Shown one piece after another: positions 11,365 to 21,520 of a stretch of 64,000 nucleotides of DNA. The DNA is from Pratylenchus scribneri (lineage: Eukaryota; Nematoda; Chromadorea; Rhabditida; Pratylenchidae), in the NCBI GenBank assembly GCA_030063045.1, contig JAQSEB010000047.1, positions 1 through 64,000 on the forward strand, written 5' to 3'. The notes below the pieces were generated by a model. That model was not told the origin of the DNA, made no database searches, and saw nothing but the letters and a program-made list of their open reading frames with translations. The position numbers were made by a program, and so were the translations under genes. Position 1 is the first letter of the stretch. Each line of letters begins with the position of its first letter.

Positions 11365-12480
11365 TTTTTAATTTAATTAATTAATTAAAAATGAATGATT
11401 TTCCCTAAAGGCATCAATCAACTTTTATATGCCCTTTTGGCCCAAATATTATTGATGTCTACTTTTTCTGTCAAAATTGAATGCACAAAAAGATGTTCAA
11501 ATAAATTGAATGAACCCTTTTGGCGATTATTCGTACACCAAAAAATTGTTTATAACGGCGAAAACCAATTTTAAATTTGTTCATCTGCATTTTTGGTTTG
11601 TTTTTCGTTTCTATGTCAAAAAAGTGAAATGGGCTTATTAAATAATAAAATGGCCTTAAAAATATTTCCGGATGAGAGAATTGTTTGATCCATCCATCCC
11701 ATTAAAATATTAAATGTTTGCATAAATGTTTTAATGGGAATATAATTGAAAATTTTATTTATTGGGCCATTATCCAGGTTGGATTGAAAAATTGAACAGA
11801 AATTTGACAAAAAAAAATTATTGTACTTTTATCTAGACAGAAAATATTTAAAAATAATTGAAAAAGTTCATTCAAATATATTCTCAATTTAATAAAAATT
11901 TATTATCTAGTAGAAATTATTTATTAGTTCTTAGTTGTGGATTGTGGTCTGCTTTGCTTGAGAAATAGAGACACAGAATTTGCTATGGTGGGGGATATCT
12001 TGATTGAGAATGAAGGAAATTTTGTTCCCCATCACTCAATCATTTGTCATTGTCAGTTAATTTCCAACAAATGAAATAGGTATCGTACTTTCCTTTTTCA
12101 CATTTATATCTGAAGGCAATATCAGCAGCAAGAAAGATATTTGTGTCCCCTTTATTTCTTTTTCTACCGTATCTTCATTCCCAAAGGTTAATGATGAATC
12201 ATAAATAATAAAAAGTACTCATTTTAAATTAATGTCATATTTATTAAATTAATCAAATATATTTATATGGAATACATTTAAATCAAATCAGATTGATGAA
12301 TTTTGATGAGCTCTTTCTTATCATAATTTATAAATATTTATATAAATTTCATATTTAAATTGATATTTAATAAATTTAAAATCATTTTTAAAATATTTCA
12401 TCTTTTACTTTTGTATTTATTTCAATCAAACTTAAATTATATGAATTTAAATTCTCTAAATATTAATGAATATACAATAA
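11365..12480. other. Intergenic spacer upstream of the CAP gene
   Basis: AT-rich sequence containing the presumed CAP promoter. No ORF of interest; nothing else is recognised. Confidence 0.4.
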
Positions 12481-12725
12481 TAATATTAATGAATATACAA
12501 TATTATATACAATATATATATTATATACAATATATATATTATATACAAAATACAATATATATATTATATACAAAATACAATATATATATTATATACAAAA
12601 TACAATATATATATTATATACAAAATACAATATATATATTATATACAAAATACAATATATATATATTATAATATTAATGAATATACAATATATATATTAT
12701 AATATTAATTAATATACAATAAATA
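12480..12725. repeat. AT-rich tandem repeat (about 25-bp unit)
   Basis: At least five near-identical units of the form TATATATATTATATACAAAA plus TACAA between about 12530 and 12665, framed by degenerate TATA-rich copies. The open frame across it encodes only repeated YYIQNTIYILYTK and is an artefact of the repeat. Confidence 0.85.
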
Positions 12726-12797
12726 ATAAAAAAAATATAATTATTTTGTCAATGTCGACTTGAACTGATTCGTCTGTTTGCTCGTACAAAATTGCGA

Positions 12798-12907
12798 TCC
12801 CCGCGGGGATCCCCGCAAGGGTCATCCCCGTCCCCGTCCCCGCAAGTGCCATCCCCGCATATCCCCGTCCCCGCAAACTCTGCCCCCGCAGTGCGGGGGC
12901 GCAACCC
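12798..12907. mobile_element. G-rich TIR element, copy 3 (truncated, single end)
   Basis: Only one terminus is present: CCCCGTCCCCGTCCCCGCAA onward to GCGCAACCC, followed by TA. About 80 bases (12826-12907) are the exact reverse complement of the left end of copy 2 (17911-17992). The other end and the AT-rich middle are missing. Coding-looking sequence (see next entry) begins directly after it. Confidence 0.8.
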
Positions 12908-12910
12908 TAA

Positions 12911-13013
12911 TCCAAATGCGGCAGAATGGGGTGGATTGGAATTTATTGTGTTCATGAATTGGTATTGGATATTCTTCAATGGATTCAAGGCCATCATTTA
13001 CATTGCCATTAAT
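12911..13013 (+). pseudogene. Possible gene remnant resembling the last helix of a 7TM receptor
   Basis: Directly after the truncated element an open stretch reads AAEWGGLEFIVFMNWYWIFF then NGFKAIIYIAINRSV, up to a possible donor at CG|GTCAGT. A hydrophobic segment ending in a polar N/Y-rich turn and basic residues resembles TM7 and the start of the tail of nematode receptors. No other receptor exon can be joined to it. It may be a fragment carried or cut by the element. Low confidence. Confidence 0.2.
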
Positions 13014-13084
13014 CGGTCAGTCAATATTATATTTTAAATGGATATATTTTTTGCATCTAAAATAGTTTTTGACTTCTAATAAAT

Positions 13085-13343
13085 AAATCGGAAACCGGTT
13101 TTAGACCCTATAAACCGTATAAAAATTTGTAGATCTCATCAAGATACATCGATTGGTATATAATTGTTCATAGTTTTGTCAAAATTAATGGATATTAAAC
13201 AGTTTAAACCATATTTCCGATAGTTTTAACTTTTAAACATAAATTTTTGGTCAAAACCTGACATTTTATATACCATTCGATGCGTCTAGATGTGATCTAC
13301 AAATTATTATAAGATTTGTAGGTATAAAACAAGTTTCGGATTT
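13085..13343. mobile_element. Small TIR element (MITE), family M, copy 1
   Basis: Inverted ends AAATCGGAAACCGGTTTTAG and TATAAAACAAGTTTCGGATT. Internal words GTAGATCTCATCAAGATACA and, in reverse near the other end, GTCTAGATGTGATCTACAAA make it foldback-like throughout. It matches the element at 47138-47400 along its length. No coding capacity. Confidence 0.75.
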
Positions 13344-13915
13344 ATTAGTAGTCGAAAAACTTTTTTGATGCAAAAAAATATTTACTCTTTACAAATATAT
13401 TTTTTTCATTTAAATGAGCCCCTTCATTTTGATTTTTAAAGGACAATTCGCCATCGGGTATTTTCATTATGGAAATTGAAAATTGAGAAGGAATCAGCGT
13501 GGTTGTCATTGATGAAGCCAAAAACAGTGATTGGAGTGAGGAATGGATCATTTGTTGGGGCAATGGGCCAAAACACAAATATTCAAATGTCAAATATTCA
13601 GCAGAATCAAACACCAAGAAACACTCATTCCCGTTGATATATTTTAATTCATTGGATTGTAATTTATGTACAAAAGTAAAGTATAATCTCTATTTTCAAT
13701 CTTCCAAATTTGTCCTTTTACCTTCATATTTCTTTTTCCACATTGCCTTGACCCCGGTCCTCCGTCCTCCCCCAATTCCAATCATTTATTATTTAATCGA
13801 AGAATTTGTAAAAGAATATTCATTCCCTTCAGAAACATTGCGCAATGCGTAGTCTTTAATCAATTTAAAATTAAATTAAAAAATATAATTCCGTCAAATA
13901 AAATTCCACGCAAAA

Positions 13916-16900
13916 ATGTCAAATTATTGCCATTCTGCATCCAACATTTTGGTGACCGGCGGTTGTGGTTTCATTGGCTCCAATTTCATCAATTACATTT
14001 TCCACAAATTGCCCCATGCCAAAATTGTGAATGTGGACAAATTAATTTTGAACAGTGATTGCACAAATGTGGCCAAGGAAATTCGGGAATCCAATCGATA
14101 TAAATGCATTTTAACCGATTTGCACAATCGAGCGATATTGGCATCCATTTTGGAGGAGAATAAAGTCAATAAAAAAATATTAAATAAAATATAAAAATGA
14201 ATTCTTATTAGGGGATATTTAATTGGCTAGTAAAGGTTATTAATTGGGGGGGGGGGGCGGCATTATAAATTTGAATAAGTAATTTATTTGATTTTTGGCC
14301 AATTTATTCAATTTTAATCCAAAATATTATTCGAGGACTTAAGGACTTTAATTAGCTTAAATTCTTTATTAGAAGCCCCCTCTCTAGTAGAAGCCCTTTT
14401 TCTAATATAAGCCCCCCTTATTAGAGGATCACTAAAATTTATAAGTATCGGGGAATTCTATTAGGAAAAACGTTCAATAATTTATTTGATTTATTATTTA
14501 AATTCGTAGATTGACACAATTGTGCATTTTGCGGCGGATTGTACCAGCAAAAGATGTTATGAGCATCCGGAAGAGGCAATCGAGAATAATGCAATTGGTT
14601 TAATTGAATTGTTGGAATGCGTGAGGGAATATGGCAAAATTGCCAAATTCATTCACATTAGCACGGATGAGGCATAAACAAATATAAATGGGGCATTTAT
14701 TATTTTTTTGAAGGTTTACGGTGATTCAAATTTTGGCGACGATGTGAAGCCAATGGAGGAGAATGCACCTTTGCTTCCGGGCAATCCATATGCAGCTACG
14801 AAAGTAGCGTAAATTCTTTTTTAATTCCCCATTCCCCACCCTAAAATATTCTATTAATTCCCAAGTCCCAACCTCACTCAAATCTCTTTTTATGGTTTTT
14901 ATGATGTGGATTATTAAATAAAAATATCCCAAATTTATATCCGAAAAAATGTCCAAAAGAAAACTAGATTAACCAAACAAAACAAAAATTTTACAATAGT
15001 AAATATAATTGGTAAATGATGAAAAAATTTCACCACTTTTTTCCAATCTTTCAAGGACATTGAAAAATAATTCCCCATAGGGTATTAATAGAGAATTTAT
15101 GGCAATTCTTAAAAAAATAAGTAATTAAATTTATAGAATGATGAAAATATTTAGGCAATTGGTGAATATTTTGTCCATTTATATGAAAATAAATTTGGCC
15201 TTCCAATTGTGACTTTGCGAATCAACAACATTTATGGGCCAAATCAATGGGATGTGAAAGTGAATTTGGGGAGAATATATTGGATTAATTAAAATTTGGA
15301 CTATAGTTGGTGCCTCGTTTCATTGAAATTGCCAAAAAGGGCGAAAAGTATCCGGTCCAAGGCAGTGGCCAACAATTGCGTTCCTGGCTTCATGTTGACG
15401 ATGCTTCCGAGGGAATTTTATTGGCCATAAAAATGGGAAAAATTGGAGAAATTTACAATTTTGGAACATATTTGGAGAGGAATGGTCAATTTTGGGAAAA
15501 TATTTGAATGGAATATATTCTTAATTTACAGTGAAACAGGTTGCCGAAATTGTTCACGCAGAGGTGTGCCGACAAAATGGTCGCGAAATTGGCCAAATTG
15601 AATTTGAATATATTCCCGATCGGCCATACAATGATCAACGATATTTAATTGATTATTCAAAAGCAATGAAGGAATTTGGATGGGAACCGAAAATGAGCTT
15701 TGAAGAAGGAAATTATTTTTTGAATTTATTCAATGAAAATTAAATAATAATTATTTTTAGGAATTTCGCAAGTTGTGGCCGCACATTTGAGGGAAAGGAA
15801 TGAACCGGGTCAAAAATTGTCAGTGATTATTTATGGAGGAAAGGGTTGGGTTGGCCAACAAGTTCAAAAGATATTTGATGAACGAAAAGTGGAATACAAA
15901 TTGGCCAAATGCAGAGTTGGCATTGACAGCGAACAAAAAGTGGGTACACATTTAATATAGCCTTATTAAAATAAAATCAATATTGGCTTCTAGCAATAAC
16001 TTAGGTTGGTGGGTGGCTCCATTTATGAATTTTCTTTACTTCTCCCTATAATTTTCCGTTCCTTCCTTTCTGTCAATCAAAAATAGCTGCCAGGCAAAAA
16101 CAAAATAAATAAGAAAAGGGAAGAAACGATTACCGTATAATTCATTTTCCTATGAAAAAATTGGAATATTTTTGAGATTATTTAATTTCCATAAAATTCA
16201 TTTCAATTTGCTACTTTTTCAAGGCGAATTTAATGGCAAAAAAAAGATAAATAATTATTTATAATTCACTAATTAAATCCAAATATTTCTAATGCAGAAT
16301 TTCCTGGCTTCAAAATTTACAAAAAAAAATTAATAAATTTAAATTGAAGGTGATTGATGAATTATTCAATCTCCGTGGCACCCATGTGCTTTGTTGCACT
16401 GGCCGAACGCACGGAGGACAAATTAAAACGATTGAATATTTGGAGGGAGGGCCGGACAAAGATTTTGAGAATATTCGCGACAATTTGTACTGCCCTTTGG
16501 CATTGGCCATCATTTGCAAAAAATGTTATCCAAATTCCAAAACAAGCAAATTAATTTAATATTAAATGTATTTTAGTATTTCTCCATTATTGCTACATTG
16601 GAACTGGATATTTATTTGCCTATGATAATGGAGAACATCGGGTTGGCGGAATTGGATTCAAAGAAAATGGTAAAAAGAGGGAAAATAAACCAAAAATGAA
16701 TCGAATTTTGAAGATTTGCCAACATTTTTTGGCAATTCATATTCGGTTGTGAAAGGATTCACGGATAGAATGTTGAATTGGTTGGGTTTGGGCGAATCAA
16801 TGAATGCCCGAATTACATTGCCATTGAATTATGCATTGGATGAGGACCGAAATTTATTGGCCAAAATCATTAAATATAGGTAAATGTTATTAAATTCTAA

Positions 16901-17312
16901 AATAATTTATTCATTTTTGTTAGGCAAATATTCGACATTCCCGTTTCGATCACAATTTTGCCGGATTGTCTTCCAGCAATGATCAAATTGATGGAACAAA
17001 GATATTCGGGTGCAATGAATTTGGTCAATCCCCAACCAATTAGTTTGGCAAAAATCCTTCATTTATATCGAGAAGTGAAAATGAAAATGGATTAAAATTA
17101 ATTTTAAATTATTTTTATTTGAGCATTTTGATCCGAGTTTGCCAGAATTTGAATCAATAACAATGGAATCGGAAAAAGGCCAACAATTAATGGCCACAAA
17201 GGGAAATTGCGCATTGGATACGGAAAAATTGGAGGAAAATTGCCCGGGAATGGTGAAAACAAGCAGCCAATCATTGGTGGAGAATTTCAAGAAAATGAAA
17301 ATTATTAATTGA
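13916..17312 (+). CDS. rml-2: dTDP/UDP-glucose 4,6-dehydratase fused to a rhamnose-type epimerase/reductase domain (RML-2-like)
   Basis: Twelve exons (13916-14164, 14510-14671, 14714-14803, 15155-15259, 15307-15484, 15532-15708, 15761-15939, 16350-16524, 16577-16669, 16714-16879, 16924-17074, 17124-17312) join in phase to 637 aa. Domain 1 (to about residue 330) is an extended-SDR Rml[17 protein letters not shown] (NAD loop), [26 protein letters not shown] (YxxxK catalytic pair), [23 protein letters not shown]. Domain 2 begins [14 protein letters not shown], a second Rossmann start, and resembles the epimerase/reductase half of plant RHM/UER proteins. C. elegans RML-2 (F53B1.4) has, to my knowledge, the same fused layout. 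The expected reaction is NDP-glucose to NDP-4-keto-6-deoxyglucose, on the way to NDP-rhamnose for cuticle or surface glycans. Odd: intron 2 is GC-AG (GAG|GCATAA), and intron 6 has neither GT nor GC at the only in-frame junction (GAAG|GAAATT). Confidence 0.9.
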
Positions 17313-17910
17313 TTTTTGGGTGAAATGAATTGGCATTGATTTGAATTGGGATATTAAATTTTAGGGCAATTCAATTTGAACTTAAATTTATTTTATGGAT
17401 AATATTTATGGAATAAATTACGTGAATTGTGAAATTGATTAGACCATTTCTGATCAGTTTTGAAGGATGGGAAATGGGAAAAACTGGATTTATATTTGCA
17501 ATATTTGAGTTACATTAATGCTTCTTTTGAGGATGAAGTTAGCTGTAAATTGAGAAGAGCCAAAAGTCAAATTAGAGGAGAAACATGAAATGGAATAATA
17601 GGACGGAATCAAAATAATTGATCAATTAAAATGGGAATTGAAACACAAAATCAATGACTTCAATTTTTTAATAAATCCTAAAATATTCAAATTTACAAAC
17701 TTCGAAAATTTTCTATTTTTCAATTTGGCCCAATTTCATTCCCTCCCTTATTTGAAAATAAGCCGCCGCTGCTTTCACCATCATTTCCTCCCCATTCTCG
17801 TCCCCACCCAAATTGTCGTTGACCATTTGAATTTTATTTATTTGCAAAGGTGCGTCCATTCCTCTCGGCTTTCTCCTCGTCCCAATCTTCGCCACTCACA
17901 GTCTCAAGTA
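17313..17910. other. Spacer between the rhamnose gene and element copy 2
   Basis: AT-rich 3' flank. An open stretch at 17638-17900 (+) is interrupted by the element and has no recognisable domain; not called as a gene. Confidence 0.4.
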
Positions 17911-19052
17911 GGGTTGCGCCCCCGCACTGCGGGGGCAGAGTTTGCGGGGACGGGGATATGCGGGGATGGCACTTGCGGGGACGGGGACGGGGATAGACTG
18001 AATTTTTGAAAAAGGTCTTATTTTTCAGAAAAAAATTTCTGAAGAAAAATTTACTAAAATTTCAATAAATTATAATGGGCAAATTAATTTTAAATCATAA
18101 TTTTCTCTTTAATTACTTTATCTTCTGGATCATTTGAATTTGTTGGTACTACACATAGTTGGGTCATTAGCGTTGGGCCACTTGAATCTAAGCTATTTTG
18201 ACGAGCCGTAGTTCATCAGCCAATAAACCAATTTAAATTATCTAAAGTGCATTTAATAGCCCTAAATATTGGCAATCCATTATTATATTGATCATCAAAA
18301 ATGTAAAGTCTTGACTCATTTTGGCCAAAAACTTTGAAAAATCGCCTTTTTTGTATGTATGGTCATATTATGGTTGAAATGAAATATTACATTTTTGGAT
18401 GATCATTAAACCATTGGATAGCCAACATTTAAGGCTATTAAATGCACTATGGATCATTTAAATTGGTTAATTGGCTGATGAGCTACGGCTTTTCAAAATC
18501 GCTGAGATGCTAGTGGCCAAGACGCTAATGTCCCTCGTCAGTTACACATTATCCAAATTTGTTTTTACAACCAAGATCTGAGATAATTTTTTTGCCATAA
18601 AGTTTCTTATATACATAAATCAACAATATGGTATGATATAATTAAAAAAAGGATATCAAATTCTTGATTATCACCATAAATTAACCATAAAAAGTGAATT
18701 TCTTAATTTTTCATTGTGGGGTCTGGGCCTGGGCTCCATAACAAAAGATTACAAATAGCCGCGCAGCGAAAGAATTAACTAAAAACGACTGCGCAGTGAA
18801 AAATTTTTAATGAAAATTTAAAAATTCTACTAAAATCTGGTCAAAATTTCTTTGTCATATTCCATTTTCCTTGAAAAATCCAAAAATATGGGGTGCATGT
18901 TCATCCCCGCGGGGATGAATCCCCGCGGGGGTGGCTCTTGCGGGGACGGGGATGTGCGGGGATGGTCTTGCGGGGACGGGGACGGGGATGAGGCCCAAAA
19001 AGTGCGGGGATCCTCCCCCGTCCCCGTCCCCGCGGGGACGGGGGCGCAACCC
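17911..19052. mobile_element. G-rich TIR element, copy 2 (full length)
   Basis: GGGTTGCGCCCCCGCACTGC at the left and CGGGGACGGGGGCGCAACCC at the right. TA precedes the left end; TT follows the right end, so the target duplication is imperfect or mutated. Interior regions align in order with copy 1: TCTGAAGAAAAATTTACTAA near 18035, the inverted TTTAATAGCCCTAAATATTG block near 18250, its reverse copy near 18410-18480, and GCCGCGCAGCG near 18760. The G-rich arms have diverged into GGGGACGGGGAT-type minirepeats. No transposase is encoded. Confidence 0.85.
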
Positions 19053-20387
19053 TTCTCAACCAGCCGCGTACCTGCTGGCACAACTCAAAATATTGAGGGA
19101 ATTAGGCAAGGAATTGGCCAATCGACTGATTTTCCTTTCTCCTTTTTTGGCCAAATTTGGACATATCGATGCGAACTCAATATCTTATATAATGATATTC
19201 TCAATAAGAAATTTGGATCAATTGAAATGAAGGAATTTCAAAGGAGAATATTCTATGGATTTGGCCAACAATGTTCAAGTCTCACTTATCATTAAGCCTG
19301 GAGTGTGGAGATGGAGGGGAGGCCATCAAGTTACAAGGAAGAATCAATTGCAAATTTGCGTCCGGTCAGCCTGCCACCCTTCTCGGTGTTCCCTATTCCC
19401 CCATTTCTCGCATTCATCCATTCGCCCGGTTTGCTTTTCCCGCTTGTTTTGCTCCCATCTTCATTTCCTTGGCTGATGCTTTTCCGGCTTGCCCATTCGC
19501 CGCCAAATTGTCCCCTCCCCTCACCCATTATTTGCACAGTTAAGTTAGCTGCTGGCTGGCCATCATGGCCAACAACTAACCAACCTTGCTTACTCCTCAT
19601 TTCACCATCCCAATCACTTTTCCCCATCCTCTTAAGATCTACTGGGCCAGAGGATCATTTTGCCATCAATGGATTTGCCATTCTGAAAATTAATATCCCC
19701 AATTTTATTTTTTATATTATTTGCTTTATTCTGAATAAATTTTTGCGCATTTTTCGCCCCATTTTTGGTTGTTTGCCATTAATATTATCGTTGCTCCAAT
19801 TCCCATATGATCCACCATAAATTCATTCCAATTCCAATGTGCATGCCGGCCGGTACTCTTTTTTTGCCATAATTCTTGTTTTTTTGGGAACATAAAATGT
19901 CATCGCTTCCCCTACCTCAACCGGATTTGGTCATTTCTGGCCGGCATTCGGGATCATCCCAAATCCAACTCAACAATAACCTGTCCTCGCCAAATGTAAA
20001 ATGGACAAAAAAAGGCCAATCATATATAGCTGTTGCCGCAATCCTCCATTATATTTTGGAATTGCGCAATAATAAATAAATAGTATAAAACAAGAATCCT
20101 CGGGATATGGAATGGGACATGGGTGGCATCAAATCTATTGGAATTGCCTTATTCTTCATATTTATTTATTTATTTATTTATTATTTCAATTTGATTTGAT
20201 CATTCACTCCCCAAACAAAATTAAAAATTATTTATTCTTTCTACTTTTGCAGAAATTAATGAAAATAAGAATTGATTTAAATATTTTGAGAGAAGGAGAT
20301 AGTATTCTGGAAAGTTATAATTTTATTTCATAATTTAAGCCTTCCGGGTTTTTTCCAGAAAAAATTTTTTTAAAAAAACTCAATTTT
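19053..20387. other. Spacer with stop-poor GC-richer block
   Basis: About 19300-19660 has overlapping open frames on both strands with low-complexity translations; no family or splice structure supports a gene. An ATTT run lies near 20160-20180. Confidence 0.4.
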
Positions 20388-21520
20388 TCCGGAAAGTTTT
20401 TTAATTCAATTCTTTCCGTAAAGTTTTTAATTCGATTCTTTCCGGAAAGTTTTTTAATTCAATTCTTTCCGTAAAGTTTTTAATTCGATTCTTTCCGGAA
20501 AGTTTTTTAATTCGATTCTTTCCGGAAAGTTTTTTAATTCGATTCTTTCCGGAAAGTTTTTTAATTCAATTCTTTCCGGAAAATTTTTTAATTCGATTCT
20601 TTCCGGAAAGTTTTTTAATTCAATTCTTTCCGGAAAGTTTTTTAATTCAATTCTTTCCGGAAAATTTTTTAATTCGATTCTTTCCGGAAAGTTTTTTGAT
20701 TCAATTCTTTCCGGAAAGTTTTTTAATTCAATTCTTTCCGGAAAGTTTTTAATTCAATTCTTTCCGGAAAGTTTTTTAATTCAATTCTTTCCGGAAAGTT
20801 TTTTAAATCGATTCTTTCCGGAAAGTTTTTTAATTCGATTCTTTCCGGAAAGTTTTTTAATTTAATTCTTTCCGGAAAGTTTTTTAATTCAATTCTTTCC
20901 GGAAAGTTTTATTAATTCAATTCTTTCCGGAAAGTTTTATTAATTCAATTCTTTCCGGAAAGTTTTTTAATTCAATTCTTTCCGGAAAGTTTTTAATTCG
21001 ATTCTTTCCGGAAAGTTTTTTAATTCAATTCTTTCCGTAAAGTTTTTAATTCGATTCTTTCCGGAAAGTTTTTTAATTCGATTCTTTCCGGAAAGTTTTT
21101 TAATTCGATTCTTTCCGGAAAGTTTTTTAATTCAATTCTTTCCGGAAAGTTTTTTAATTCAATTCTTTCCGGAAAATTTTTTAATTCGATTCTTTCCGGA
21201 AAGTTTTTTGATTCAATTCTTTCCGGAAAGTTTTTTAATTCAATTCTTTCCGGAAAGTTTTTTAATTCAATTCTTTCCGGAAAGTTTTTTAATTCAATTC
21301 TTTCCGGAAAGTTTTTTAAATCGATTCTTTCCGGAAAGTTTTTTAATTCGATTCTTTCCGGAAAGTTTTTTAATTTAATTCTTTCCGGAAAGTTTTTTAA
21401 TTCAATTCTTTCCGGAAAGTTTTATTAATTCAATTCTTTCCGGAAAGTTTTATTAATTCAATTCTTTCCGGAAAGTTTTTTAATTCAATTCTTTCCGGAA
21501 AGTTTTTTAATTCAATTCTT
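20388..21520. repeat. 27-bp satellite A, array 1 (about 40 units)
   Basis: Unit CTTTCCGGAAAG followed by TTTTTTAATTCAATT, head to tail. Variants include TTCGATT, CCGTAAAG, AAAATTTT, TTTTATTAATTC and TTTTTGATTC. The order of variants in the part starting near 20467 recurs in the part starting near 21036, a higher-order repeat of roughly 560 bases. The 12-bp CTTTCCGGAAAG core is a perfect palindrome. The reverse-oriented array lies at 41962-42948. Confidence 0.95.

Noticed and set aside
12360..12671. 103-aa YYIQYIYYIQ open frame
   Set aside because: Translation of the TATA-rich tandem repeat.
13345..13852. Possible gene on either strand after the MITE (for example PIAPTNDPFLTPITVFGFIN on minus)
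   Set aside because: Some frames look coding, but no start, splice partner or family could be assigned.
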